DNA of 64,000 nucleotides, from positions 5,622,085-5,686,084 of the forward strand of contig JAQFVV010012396.1 of NCBI GenBank assembly GCA_028023455.1. The letters run 5' to 3'. The notes beneath the pieces are model-generated. The model was not told the DNA's origin, did not search any database, and was given only the letters and a program-made list of their open reading frames with translations. Shown here piece after piece: positions 23,416 to 35,357 of the stretch. Made by a program: the position numbers and the translations under genes. The stretch comes from Epiperipatus broadwayi (taxonomy: Eukaryota > Onychophora > Udeonychophora > Euonychophora > Peripatidae). The number at the start of each line of letters is the position of its first letter. Positions within the stretch are counted from its first letter, which is position 1.

Positions 23416-23757
23416 AATATCTGTTCTATTTTTATTTTAGAAAAATCATGGTCAGATGATAGAGACAGTGACCAAAAAAAATAGTAAACTGTAAATGCTT
23501 TTGGCATCCAAAAGGGATTAATTTCTTTTAAATGCATTCTCTTGCTAATTATAGAGATAAAGTGCTTAAAAATGACTATGTTTTCCCTTAAACATTTATA
23601 TGCTTACTGTAGCATGTTATCTCTATAAATATAAAGAGAATGCATTTAAAAGAGGTTCCCCTTTTTGATGCAAAAAGTATTTAGTTTACAATTTTCATTA
23701 GTCACTGTTTATATCATCTGACTCTAATTTTTCTAAAATAAAAATAAAACAAATATC
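23416..23757. mobile_element. Foldback MITE
   Basis: The whole 342 bp is an imperfect palindrome. The left arm contains ATTTTTATTTTAG, GTCAGATGATA and TTAAATGCATTCTCTT, and all return as reverse complements in the right arm. The centre is near 23590. No coding capacity. No target duplication was certain, so superfamily is unassigned. Confidence 0.85.
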
Positions 23758-23829
23758 CCCACATTTTTTAAAATATTTCAATTATAACATTTGTTAAAAA
23801 TTAATATACATTAAGACGGTAATGTCTTA

Positions 23830-24370
23830 TGGCTGTTAACAACATAGTAGTGTATGTGTGTATATATATAAAGTGGAATGAAAAAGTAGAAATAAATACA
23901 AACAAAATTTCTTATAGATATTTAAAATATATATATAATGGAATAATAGATTAATGGTTAAATAATAGCTTTGATATTTAAAATTATTATAAATTATCAT
24001 ATTTTAAATCAAGCAAGCATTAAAAAGAGTCTATTGAATGTTTTAATTAATTCTGATTTTGATAATTTAAAAAAAGTCTAGAATAAGTCCGTTTCATGTT
24101 ATAACAGAAATTATAAAATTCCCTGGCTATTTTAACTGGATTAAGTAAAAAAAAAAAATTAATCAAAACTACTTTTGATAAATGAAAATTATTATAATAT
24201 ACTTTGATTTTAAATTCCAAAATCTGATTTTGTTTGAAGTATTAAAAACATTTTTAGATAAAAATTGTTTTTCATTAATGTGAATTGAAAAAAAGTTATT
24301 AACTTGTTTTTTTTTTTAATCAAGATAAAAAAAATTATTTAGTTATTGTAATAAATAGACTATTGTTTTT
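23830..24370 (+). repeat. Dispersed repeat P, copy 2
   Basis: Collinear and same-strand with 15205-15645 (shared words given there). The copy starts soon after the foldback MITE. Unit class unknown. Confidence 0.6.
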
Positions 24371-24375
24371 CAATT

Positions 24376-27300
24376 TCCACTATATACTATTACAGGGTGA
24401 GGTTGAAAGAAATGTAGGAACATTATAGTTATCATGCAAATGCAGATATAGAGTGCAAGCCAGCTGTTTCTAGTTTCATGATGGTTGAGTTTGAAATCAC
24501 ATGAAAGTAAGAGGCTGTTTTTTCTGTGATATACTACACTGCTTGCCAGCCTAAATTCCATTGAACTATAATCTCAATGACACTGACTGACTGCCAACAT
24601 TTACCAAATATGTGATTAACCTGAAAATGTCAATAAGCCAGTTTACTGTTTTATCATCAACATGGTACCGAATGAGCTAAGCCAGTTTACTAAGTGGCTA
24701 TTATGCTGTATTTAATACATATACTGTTTTATATTGTATGGGTCAAAATTTGTTGATCCATCTAACATGAGCTGGAACTCAATGAAATGTACTTCAAACC
24801 CAGTCAAGCCCAAGATTTAGATCAGGGACCAACCTACATTGAAACCCATTCCACAAGCCCCAGATTGAACACCTAATGAATATCTCAATAATGATGGCAC
24901 ACAATAATTAATTCTTAAGTCTGGCCCACTAGAAGAGCAAAAGAGACAATGAGACATATTTAACAAGAACACACATATATGTTGGAATGTATGGAAGTTG
25001 AGAGAAGATAATTCGAACTACATAAGTGGCTTGAATAATAATAAAACATTTAATAAACAGTAAATTACTTACATATTTATTTGAATGCTCTTATGAAGAA
25101 ATTACATATTATACATCAATAAATATATTTGGTGGGTTAGGTTAAGGTGCCAATCATTTGATCGCAAAACAAACTTACACTTTTTTAAGATAACTCTTTA
25201 GCGGTGGCTCTGAAAGGTGATGATGAGCGTACAAATTTATGAAGCATTCTATGAATCATTATACATATTATACAAACTATTTTCATGCTGTTTTGGTCGT
25301 TAAAATCAAAATATATGTTTTAAAAATGGATTAATCATGGAGTACAACATTTGTGAGGATTTAGTAAAATAATATACATTTAAATCAAGTATCATTTGTT
25401 AGTGAACATAATAATTTTAACCATTCTTTAAATTCAGAGTTTAAAAAGAAAAGAACACTTTGTTTTATAAAATATGTATACTCTTAAATAAATGGAATGA
25501 ATTACGATGGTGGGATTTTACAAAAAAAAAAAAGCAATGTTATTAATTAAACTAATGACTATTGTTGGAAAGACATATATATATAAGCAAAGCACAAGTT
25601 TATGATTACAGCATCAAAATGAGGTCATTAAATAAATAAATTAATAATAATTGAAAAGCAGTGGGGCTGATATAAAGGCAGAAAAATCCCAAGTGTTATC
25701 GTGCTTCCAAACGAAGAAAATGAAGTGGCTAAGAGTTCTTTTTCTAAGGTACTGCTTAGAGAAGTTTAATTAGACTTGGAATAGTCCCCAGGGTTCTCTA
25801 GGTAACTGATGTGAGAGGCCTATTATATGAAAATGATCCCTGGAAGGTCAACTACCCACAATATAGGGTGTGAAGAAAGTTTATGGATTTGAATTTATCA
25901 TAACTCTCCAAGTTAGAAGCACGTAATATTTAATAAATGAAGCCCTATATCAGCAATGCAACATAATACTGTCTTTAATGACATGAAATGGAAATCACTA
26001 TTTTAAAACACAAGACCCTCACTTGAATGCTATAATTTAGGCAATTTAACACTATGCTATGTAATATATATAGGAAAGATTTAATTCGTACAAATAGGTT
26101 TTAAAAATTACTTCCCTTTCATTCCTTGTTATTTAACAAACTGAAATCCCACCCTCATGAATTTTGTAACTTGAAAATAATCAAGTCTTTGAAATATTAA
26201 GAGTATATCTTTATAATACAGATGATATAAAAAAAAACAATAATAAGAAGAAAAAATCATCTTTTCAGAATGAAATGCATGACATAAAAAAATATTTGAT
26301 AGCGTTAATTTTTTGGAATAATAAAATTATACATAAGGAATATATATACTTCTTTTAAAGACATTTTTAAGAAAATCATGTAATTGGGTTAACCTGAGAA
26401 ACAATCTGACGAGCGTATTAATTAAGAAAGTATGTAAATCTAATTCAAAACAGAGGGATTTTATTAACCTCGACTCAGGAAGGTCTAAGTAGATAGGGAA
26501 AAATAACTTTATATATTAGGCTCACAAGATTGTTTAGATTGGCAACTTAAAATAATAAAATAAAACCGTTTAAAAGTAAGAAAGAACTGCACCAAGATTA
26601 ATGAAATAAGAGCATATAATAGACTTTATATAAAAAAGAAAAATTAGTAGTATGAGAGCAAATACAGTTAATAATTAATAATAAAAAAAACATTTAATTT
26701 AATGATTTAAAAAATGAAATTCAGAGAGCTGAGGTTGAGATTAATTTAGAAGGAATAAGATGTAAAGTTTATAAGCAGTTCTTAGGTTAATTACCTTGCT
26801 ATATTAAAGAGTCCATTTTAACAGTTTGGCTCCAGCATGGCAAAATTAACAGGATTGAAATCATTTTAATAGCAAGCTTCCATTAGGCATTTCTCCATTC
26901 TTAGATCATATTTTGGGGCATCAGTGAGATAATTATTTGGGGCGAGATTGACCCACAAAGAGGTGAGAAAAGTGATTAGTTTTTACTATTCGTCCAACAT
27001 TTTTGAAAAAAAATCGTGTGGAGTTTTTGGCAACAGCTTTGCTACCAACTAGTTCTATCCAGGCAGTCAAAAATCAGCCCATTATATACAGCCCTCAGGT
27101 ATTTGAGAAATGCTTTTAGTATTTTTTTTTTAATTTTATTCCCTTCACCTATTGTTTTGGAGATGCAACTGTTAGATAATTTGTCCAAAAATATATTCAA
27201 ATCCATTTCCAGATTAGAAATAGATTTGATAAAATGTTAATGGCAAAAGTATAAATTCTTAATTGGATTTCCCTTTTTACTTTTAGTCCATTTTAATTAA

Positions 27301-27494
27301 ACATCCTTTCCCAAAATTAGATAATATAAAATTTCCACCCTTTTAGTTATTTTTGGACTATTAACAGTTGCATACTCCATCTTGGATTTTTAAAAGAAAA
27401 GTATAGTTTTTAACAAATTTAAACAAAAAGTTATTTTTTTTTTACAAACTTAAAACAATATTGGTAAAATTAATATAGTGTTAGTAATTGCTCC
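24376..27494. other. Intergenic DNA, two GC-richer patches, no gene recognised
   Basis: Patches at about 24400-24950 and 25650-25900 are less AT-biased and could be unrecognised repeats or fossil coding sequence. All frames in them are interrupted, and no reverse transcriptase, transposase or tRNA-like motif was seen. Confidence 0.45.
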
Positions 27495-27495
27495 T

Positions 27496-27572
27496 GTTAT
27501 ATATATATATATGAGCTGCACTTAATATATTTTGTTATATATATATATATGAGCTGCACTTAATATATTTTG
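27496..27572 (+). repeat. 38-bp tandem duplication
   Basis: Two near-identical units (27496-27533, 27534-27572), each a (TA)n run followed by GAGCTGCACTTAATATATTT. Confidence 0.92.
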
Positions 27573-28351
27573 ATTTTAATAAAAGAATTAATAATAGTAA
27601 AAAAATGTTAAGAGCTAAATTTTATAATCTTTTAGGTGCACATCTCAAACACATATATAACATAAATATACATTAATATAGAAGCAGGAGGGAACATAAG
27701 GTTCAAACATGGGTTAGTAATTTGGTGAGTATAAAGGACCATGAAGCTCAACTGCTTCAATATATATATATTGTAACCATATATTTTAGTATAAAATATA
27801 TTAATTGATGGAACTGTTATAAAAATTTCTCTTTCTTCTTTTGGTGATTTGATTGGCTTGATTTGCACTTTGAACAGATTACTCTCTTATATTATTTAAT
27901 AAATTTAAATTTGCTTCATTCCATATACTAACTCATATCAAAACGTTTAACTTTTTAAAAATTTGACAACACATTAAAATTTGGTAAAATATTATTAAAA
28001 ATAATAATATTGTTTTTATTTGTTTAAAATGATCTTAAAAATTATTTCTATTGAATTAACAAAAAACCATTTGTTCAATTAAAATTAATTATTAAAAATA
28101 AATACAGTAATTACATATGCGTCTCAATGTAAAAAAAGAAAAGAGCGCGAATTTAAGAGAAGATCGTCTGTTAGTTTGCTTTTGGAGGGAGAAAGAAAAG
28201 AAAATGGTAAAAGGCAAATGGTGTAAATTTGATAAGCTTATTTTAAAATAGTTAACAAGTAAACTGATTACCACAAAGTTTGCTATAAACGTAAAATAAC
28301 ATAGTGGTATTTAATTAAAAAATGAATTGCTAAATTTAAAAGTCTGTTCAA

Positions 28352-28376
28352 GTCGGCTGGCCAAGTGGATCAAATC
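28352..28376 (+). promoter_or_regulatory. tRNA A-box-like word in the 3.5-kb element
   Basis: GTCGGCTGGCCAAGTGGAT resembles the 5' start of tRNA-Leu/Ser (TGGCC.AGTGG) and is preserved in the right arm near 40914-40930. No B box was found at the expected distance, so a polymerase III role is only a possibility. Confidence 0.25.
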
Positions 28377-29092
28377 ATCGGTAAAAATTTTCCAATATTA
28401 CATTTTTAAAATGTCGGAGCTTTCCAGTTTAAAAGAATTAATTGCAAGAGTTTGGTATGTTTTAAAATGCTTATTATTCTACAATTTGGAAAAATTAAAT
28501 AAGTATTTTAATTACAGAAGTTTTATGAATATGAAAATTTGCTTTTTAAAAAAGAAGAAGTTTAAATTAAAGTAAAATGTTAAAGTTATCAACATAGTTT
28601 AATATTTCCGTTTCTAATTCTAATAAAAACATAGTATTGATTGATATTTAACTTTACAATGCCAGTAATATTTGCTAGTTAATTTGTTTAACATTTGGAT
28701 AATAAATAGTCTTCAAATAATTAATCAAAGCTATTTTCTAATTTTATCGTCAGTTTGGAATGATTAAATAAATTGCTATAATTAGTATTCCTAGATTTAA
28801 GCGTGGATAAATAAATATTAGCATGGATGTGATAAACTTGGAACATTTTTAATAGAGAAATGTAGAGATTAATAACTTATGAAAAACATTTTCATTTAAA
28901 TTCTGCGTGTCATGTTTTGAAATTGTTTCATGTTTATGTAGCCACGTAAAATCGTTAATCTAATAGTGATTATAATAACTAATACAAATGGATAAAATTG
29001 CATGTATGGAATTCTACTATAATTATAGCTATTACTTCGTATATTTATTGTTCGACACATCGTACATGGATTCCACGAATCATATTTGGAGT

Positions 29093-29214
29093 TATAAAAT
29101 GCTATACAATCCAATTTGTGACACACACACCTGCTATAATTCATGTATTGAACTATAAAATGCTATACATTTAATTTATATCATACACACACCTGTTAAA
29201 TTTTATGTATTTGA
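29093..29214 (+). repeat. 61-bp tandem duplication inside the 3.5-kb element
   Basis: Units at 29093-29153 and 29154-29214 both begin TATAAAATGCTATACA and contain ACACACACCTG. Diverged, and also present in the right arm (about 40080-40200), so it predates the inversion pair. Confidence 0.8.
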
Positions 29215-29636
29215 TGAATAATGCATTACTTTAATTTTATCGTTATATGAACTTGCATGTGAAGTTCATAAGTTATATTTTATTAAGTTTAAATTAATAG
29301 GGGTTGAATAAAATATTTATTCAAGAGAATAGCGCTTGCGAAAAAGCTTGAAAAGTACTAAATGAATTCATGAGATGTATTAATCTTTATGAGGTATTTT
29401 GTGAGTCTTTCCAGATTTATATTCCTATACTAATATTACTTATACTATATTACCTATGTTTGATTTTAAGCAAGATAAGTTAGTACATTAGGTGTCCTGA
29501 TTAGTGTAACATTTTATTATGCAAGAACCCACATTTGTTAAAGTGTTAGTGTTTTCTGAATGGTCAGAATAACTGAGGAGGATGATTTTGCACTTTAATG
29601 TGAAGTAAATAGTAATGTTGTTTTAGAATGTTAAAG

Positions 29637-29682
29637 GGCATTAATCTGTGCTGGTGGTTAATCCGCAGATTACTTAATTGCC
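29637..29682 (+). other. Hairpin H1 with the shared 13-base loop
   Basis: AATCTGTG pairs with CGCAGATT (eight pairs, one G-U) around the loop CTGGTGGTTAATC. The stem extends outward as GGCA.TTAA against TTAATTGCC with a small bulge. Present again at 39589-39634 in the right arm, with one loop change. Confidence 0.75.
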
Positions 29683-29696
29683 ATTTTTGTATTTTA

Positions 29697-29737
29697 CACA
29701 CATTCCTGCGCTGGTGGTTAATCCGCGGAATTGTGTG
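29697..29737 (+). other. Hairpin H2 with the same loop and a different stem
   Basis: ATTCC.GCG pairs with CGCGGAAT (one bulged T) around the identical loop CTGGTGGTTAATC, extended by CACAC/GTGTG. Compared with H1 the stem sequence has changed on both sides so pairing is kept. Right-arm counterpart at 39534-39573. Confidence 0.75.
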
Positions 29738-31114
29738 ATTATACGTATTACTTTATGATGGTGTATGAATACACAAAACGTTTAGTGTTATTTAATTCCT
29801 ACGTGTAGATGAATGCATCCACAGGAATATGTTTTACTTCATAGATATAAGTTGGGCAAAGTATTCTAGTTAATCTGCTAAATCATCTTCTTTCATTTGT
29901 AAGCATAATTTATAAGTTAGATCATCAAATTGTAGCAGGACATTCTATTCAAGTTACTTCATAATAATTAACTGTTGGTTGATTATTATTTACCGGAATG
30001 TAAGTTTAAATTTTCACTTTATTTAATGATTGCATTATAGCTAAATCCTACAGATATAATATTATTTATTATATTATTATAAGTTTACGGTATGGATTTA
30101 TTGAATCTGGAAATGACGTTAAATATTTCATGAGTTGATGCTGAATTTAGTATAATTTCCTCAATATTCATTATATCAAATTGAAATATAAGATATGATT
30201 AGGTTAAAAACTGTACCTATGATATGTTATTGAAGAAAGTCGATGGAATTATAATTTATTTATTTTATTTGTTTATTTATGTCTTTAATTATAACATTGG
30301 AATTAATTACTTATTATTCATAAATTTGTAAATAAACGTTGATTTATAATTAAACTTACTGTGCCGTTGCTATGTGTCATTCATAAAATCAGAAATCATA
30401 AACCTTGGATAGAGCATACATTGAAGTACATACTATCGTCAACATGATATAAGAATTTAGTGATATTTTGAGAAAACATTTGGATGCTTTTCGTCTTTGG
30501 TAGTTTATGATGTGTGGGGTATAATAAAATCCCATGTACCTTTTCCATCATTTTGGCTTTGCGTAGTTGATTCTAGTATACAATACAAATTGATTATTAA
30601 ACTTGTAAACAGATTTACCAAATAATGACATGATTGAATATATTTACTTAACGTTTTTTAAATTATCATTCGTCAGTATAATGAGAGTCTCAGTAATATA
30701 GTAAACTATAAAAAAAAGAACCCAAGTATTTATGTTTATTTATTGCAAAGCTTTACCTGGACTAGCATTTGTATTAAAAATCATATAGATGGTTTAAAAG
30801 TTCATAATCTTATGTAATTCCACAAATTATGCCATCTTGTACATGGTCGGCCAGCGGGTCTCATACAATAAAAATCGCAAATTAAGGTCTGAAAAATAAT
30901 AACATTACACTTATAATTTGTTTAATGTATTTTATCATACTACTATGGTAGTTCTTCGCGGTACACCCTGGCTGCGATCAAATTAAATCATAAAAGTTTA
31001 TGTTAGATCATTGGTTTGGTCTGTGGTAAGTTGCTCTAGATGTTGATTGTGGTCTTTGGTACATAAAATAGATAGCATAATATGCTTTTGGATACAGCTC
31101 TTAATAGCTGACAA

Positions 31115-31195
31115 TGTGCAGCGGGAATTGATCAGTGATCGAAGTTAAGATTCTTAGTGCACTTACATTATGTAGTTGGGACCACACAATTACGG
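31115..31195 (+). other. 5S rRNA-like stretch at the inner end of the left arm
   Basis: GATCGAAGTTAAG (about 31137-31149) resembles the 5S rRNA box A region, and TTGGGACCAC follows at nearly the 5S spacing, where TGGATGGGAGACC would lie. Intervening sequence is not 5S-like. The right-arm copy is less similar. May be a fossil 5S-derived promoter or chance. Confidence 0.25.
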
Positions 31196-31289
31196 TTACA
31201 ATTTTGAGTGTCGCAGCGTGTTCGGCATGATAGGTGGTTGAGAGGGCAAGCGAATGGTTACAATATATATATATATATATATATTGTGA

Positions 31290-33115
31290 TGATCACACAT
31301 ACTGCGGTCACACATGTATATGTAAAACATACAAAACTTAGAAATATTCGGGTTGGAAATAAATAAATAAATAAATAAAGAAAGAAAAACGAGCTTCAAA
31401 GTTAACAAAAATCAAGAAATGTTGAAAATTAATAAAACAAAGGAAAAGAGAGGGAACTAGAGTTACCAAGATCGTTATCTTTTGCTATTCAAAGTCTGAT
31501 TTTCGAGAAAAGTAAAATATTAAATTATAATACTAAAAGCATAAGCTAGAAAAATTAAAGCAGAAAAGAAACCTAAAGAAAAAATGTAGTAAATATGATT
31601 TTGGGGAAAATAAAGTTTAAAGGAAAAACTTCGGTAGCGTGGAAAGAAAAAAAAAACAAACCTAAAAATTTAATATGTTCAAAAAGATAAGAATCTATGT
31701 TTCAAAGTACACCTTTGACGATAAACGAAATGCGGGTTTTATGGAGTATAGTTAAAGCATGAGTTTAAATAAAGATAAATGATCGTTGAAATTTAGATTT
31801 AATTGAGAAAAAAAAGATATACTAAAATTTGTGTAATGAATTAAAGAAAATAAAGAAATAAGTAAAATGTAAATGGTGCTATAAAATCATGTAAAATAAG
31901 TTTAAATATGGCCGGAGGCATAGCATGGAAGGTGTCAACAACAAGTGGGAACAAAGAATCCGAAGGACAAAGGACCATTGGAATGTTTTAATTAAAAAGG
32001 AAGTTAAGTGGAAAGCGAAAGAAATTATAGCAGAGATTAGAGCTTGAGACTTCGAGTCGAGAAGGTGAAATTTTGCGGCTCCAAGAATCAATCGATATAA
32101 CTAGCCAATATGACATCTACTATCGGTGCCTCACATACTATGGCTGGCTAAGGCTTTCATGATCGCTGGTCGATCCAGACTGTCTGTACCAATGGTTCTG
32201 CTATAATGTAACAACTGCTGTAGTAACACCTGCCTGTGGATTCCTGTAGTTGCCCTGCTTGTGATGCCTCGTCCTCCGTGCCTGAATAACCAAGAAGCTA
32301 CACACCGCCAAATATGATAGGCGACCGTCCCTCCTAAAGAAGTGGAGAAAATCCACGTGACGGTCGACCACATCAGAAGGAACTCAAAGACTAAACCCTA
32401 GGTAACTTGAATATTATTTTTATAAATCGTCATAAGTGCACTTAAATTCTATAGACAATGGCCAAATGCCTTTCCTGAATAATAATGACATTCTCTTATG
32501 ATAGACAGTGAATCTAACAATTATAAATGTGAAAGCATTTATAAGAATTTCAATTAGTTATTTTAAGTATTTATGTATTGGTAGAATTTCAAATATTTAT
32601 TCCTTATAGCACTATCAAAATATAATATGTTTAAATTTATGTTAATATTTCTTATGTCTTTTTTTATCAAACCTAATTATTTTTATTATTAAAAAAATGT
32701 ATTAATTTATCTAAATCTGTCTCACCTCGTTCTTCGCCACTCCAAAAAATAGTTTAACATTAGAGAGGGGAGGGGTAAACTATTATTCATGTTGATATTC
32801 TTTTTTAGTTATTAAATTAGCACGTGAAACGTTGATGGTGCAGTGTTTTAGCCCGTAAAATTTATAAATTAGCCAAGCGCTGTAACAGTAATATATTACA
32901 GCAGTCGGGAGAAAGCTGATCGGGAAAAATAGTCTGGAAGCTATATCCGTATAGCTGACAGATTCGGTCAGGTACGGAAATCGATTCATTTATTTCCGTA
33001 TTTCTCTCTGCTTGAGGTAGCGGCAAGTGGACGATTTTTAAATTAGAAGAATTCCCCATTACATGTTTTAAGTGAAAGGGAAGTTGGAGCATTCGATCGT
33101 CCCATGCCCGTTACA
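31290..33115 (+). repeat. 5' long terminal repeat
   Basis: Starts TGATCACACATACTGCGG and ends CCCGTTACA, the TG..CA form of retroviral LTRs. It matches 36234-38041 base for base over long stretches. A GC-richer block at about 32050-32400 stands out and may hold promoter or RNA signals. The 80-codon minus-strand frame there is disrupted in the other LTR by a 13-bp deletion, which argues against coding. 33 bp before the end is a purine-rich word AAGTGAAAGGGAAG. Confidence 0.92.
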
Positions 33116-33120
33116 TATTT

Positions 33121-33139
33121 TGGGGGCCTAGTCCGGGAT
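33121..33139 (+). promoter_or_regulatory. Primer binding site, tRNA-Pro-like
   Basis: TGGGGGCCTAGTCCGGGAT begins five bases after the LTR. It resembles the complement of the 3' end of animal tRNA-Pro (TGGGGGCTCGTCCGGGAT), with a one-base insertion and changes in the middle. tRNA-Pro priming is therefore likely, from a divergent tRNA or a decayed site. Confidence 0.7.
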
Positions 33140-34511
33140 CTGAAACTTCTGCACATTTAATAATCACGTGTTAAATAAGTTATAATGTAATAAAATTTTG
33201 CTAAAATAAAATTCGTTTAATATATGTGGATTTAAACATATAAATTTAGTGTTGCAAGTTAAAGTGGTGAAAAGCGAAGACGAAGGGGATAAGTTTTTTT
33301 TTTTGATGACACTCCATACGAGCATTTCACGTCAAATGTGTACAAAGAGTAACGAGGGGGAAAATTTTTTTAGTAGTATAAAAGTTATTGAAATGAATAG
33401 TGAAAGATATTCTCAAGCAATAATTAAACATGTATAACGAACAAAGAAATTATAATGTCAAATGATTACCGCCATATAATATGAATCGTTTTGAAAAAAA
33501 AAAAAGAATAGCACAAAGTTGTATAAAATTTTAATGCTAAGTAATAAAAGAAATAATAGTCGCGCAACTAATTGATGGTGAAGAAATATAAATTTTATTA
33601 AATAGTCATATATTCCAGTAAGTTAAAGTTAGAAAAATAAATGTGTATAGTCTCGTAGGAAAATAATGAAGCGTATTTAGCTATAATGATAGCGCTCAAA
33701 AATATAGATATCGTGATGTTTGTGTACCGGAAAAATATAAAGTAGTTAAATTCAAAGAAATAAAACAGTTCAGTAAAGAGGTAATTCATAAATGAAGAGT
33801 CTAAAATAGCCACGTATCACCGGTGAATTGAAAAAAAATATATATGTATGATTCTAAATATTGTGTCTCAGTCAAGCCGAAATAAAATATTTATAATGGT
33901 TAATGAAAATATTCGAATGTGTTTGTTAAGTTGAAGAAAATATGTACGTACGATTTTCAAGGTAGTGAAAGGAATATAATTTACAAAAACGTTTTATATG
34001 TAACGAAAGAGATTATCCCAGTGAAGAAAATGTATGTGTGACTCTGTTTTAAAACGACCGTGAAATAATTGAAGTTTATCATGAAATATTAAAATATATG
34101 TGTCATAGGTGCATGTGTCTGGAAACACAGTTAAATGAATTTTATTTAGATATATCGTCAACAAATAGAAATAAGTATAGTGATGGATTAAAGTTGAAAG
34201 AATGTAAACAGGCATCATTGAATTAATTATAGTGAATCAGAGGTACATGAGCAGGGAAAATCGAGGACAAAGGTGGACAGACAGTTGGGCAAGTCTAGGG
34301 CAGGCAGACAAGAATAGGAACCGGAGTACAGATGTTTGGGTTGGCTAGTGATCTAACTGCTAACTGAATAAATCACAAATATTAAATCGTTGATCAAAGG
34401 AAAAAGGAAAACAGAGAGTCAATAGAAAAATTTTCTTTATATAAATATAGCCATAAGAGTTAGTAAGCCGTATTATAAACATAGATTAAGGGTTAAATAA
34501 AATTATTATTC
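33140..34511 (+). other. Untranslated leader of the LTR element
   Basis: 1.37 kb between the primer site and the gag-like ORF. Plus-strand frames are short. Minus-strand frames (33598-33813, 33994-34218) have no recognised domain. A packaging signal would be expected here but cannot be identified from sequence alone. Confidence 0.5.
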
Positions 34512-35357
34512 ATGAATACGAGATCCCAAGCTAAAATGGATTGTCAAGAAAGGGAAGTGAGAGAAGGGAGTGAAGATAAAGAGGTGAAAGTACCTGGTAA
34601 AATAAGCAAGAGTGATATCATGGATATGCTAAGGCAGATGAGGGTCGATCAACAGCAATTCATGGAAGAATACATGGACCGACAGGAGAGAAGAATAGAA
34701 GAATGGATGATCAAGGTCGAAATCGATAGCCAGAAAAGAATGGTGGCATTCAAGGAAGAAGTAAAAAATGAGATCATCCAGCAATCAAAGCCTAAGGATA
34801 CATGGGCTGGATGTCATCCAGAGATGGAGATGGAGGAACAAAGGAGTATAGGGCCGTGTGGATATGCGAAATCTGAAACAGATGAGGATAAAGTTAGAGA
34901 ATTAGCAGAATTGGATTGGGAAAGGGATATAGGACAGCCAGAAAGGGAGATAAGACCAGTAGATGAAGAGATGGAGGTAGTGAGAGATAATAGTCAAAAG
35001 GTGATGATGAGCGGGCAGGAGAGTTTAGGTCAAGTGGCAAAAGTAGTAGCCAGGTTAAACACAAGAGTGGAAGAATGTGTAAGGAATACAACCTATAGCA
35101 GCCTTAATGCTGATATAAAAGAACTACCTGTTAGAAGAAATGTTTGGGATCCTGGGGAAGAACATTGGACCGAAAACCGAGGACATTCTAGGGAGTGTTA
35201 CCCAAGAGGGCCGGAAGATAGACGATGTAGATGTAAGATTGAATGGAAGTGGCCATACAAATGGACAGAGGGCCAGGAACTTAGGGATAAACATCCGCAT
35301 TCCAGAGGAGGCAGAGGTGATGTAAATCGAGGAAGACAACTGCCAGATAAAACGTAA
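34512..35357 (+). CDS. Gag-like protein of the LTR retrotransposon
   Basis: A 281-residue frame, the longest in the window, starting MNTRSQAKM. This start resembles the M.TRSQ opening of Gag in many Ty3/Gypsy elements, where Gag forms the particle that packages the RNA. Residues about 30-100 are rich in E, K, R, Q and M with heptad-like spacing (MLRQMRVDQQQFMEEYMDRQ), so a coiled coil is likely. The middle third is acidic. No CCHC zinc knuckle is seen. The last 70 residues are unusually rich in W, C, H and R; over that stretch another frame (35140-35325) is open and reads more like normal protein, so a frameshift near 35135 is possible. The start is the first ATG of the frame and follows AATAAAATTATTATTC with no upstream ORF. 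No pol follows before the right LTR. Identity as Gag rests on position and composition, not on a conserved domain. Confidence 0.6.
   Translation: MNTRSQAKMDCQEREVREGSEDKEVKVPGKISKSDIMDMLRQMRVDQQQFMEEYMDRQERRIEEWMIKVEIDSQKRMVAFKEEVKNEIIQQSKPKDTWAGCHPEMEMEEQRSIGPCGYAKSETDEDKVRELAELDWERDIGQPEREIRPVDEEMEVVRDNSQKVMMSGQESLGQVAKVVARLNTRVEECVRNTTYSSLNADIKELPVRRNVWDPGEEHWTENRGHSRECYPRGPEDRRCRCKIEWKWPYKWTEGQELRDKHPHSRGGRGDVNRGRQLPDKT

Larger units (their letters stand above)
27770..31264 (+). mobile_element. Unrecognised 3.5-kb element, left arm of the palindrome
   Basis: This segment and 38052-41570 are reverse complements over their full length, with scattered substitutions and small indels (about 90-95% alike by eye). 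The outer end ATTGTAACCAT (27770-27780) and the inner end ATGGTTACAAT (31254-31264) are themselves an 11-bp perfect inverted repeat, and both abut (AT)n. This suggests a DNA element of about 3.5 kb with short termini and a TA-rich target. No transposase, polymerase or long ORF is present: small frames at 28092-28274 and 28896-29144 are not kept as frames in the other arm. Inside are a tRNA-A-box-like word (28352-28371), a 61-bp tandem duplication, two shared-loop hairpins and a 5S-like stretch near the inner end. Class unknown: non-autonomous DNA transposon or foldback element are the leading options. Confidence 0.7.

Noticed and set aside
28896-29144. 82-codon minus-strand ORF inside the left palindrome arm
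   Set aside because: The right arm does not preserve the frame and the sequence overlaps the 61-bp tandem duplication; no coding signal.
29637-29737. Shared-loop hairpins as hammerhead or twister ribozymes
   Set aside because: The loop CTGGTGGTTAATC lacks CUGANGA and GAAA, and the twister core cannot be laid out; they are reported as unknown structures only.
32131-32373. 80-codon minus-strand ORF in the GC-richer part of the 5' LTR (and a similar one in the 3' LTR)
   Set aside because: A 13-bp deletion in the 3' LTR shifts the frame near its start, there is no recognised domain, and both exist only because the LTRs are copies.
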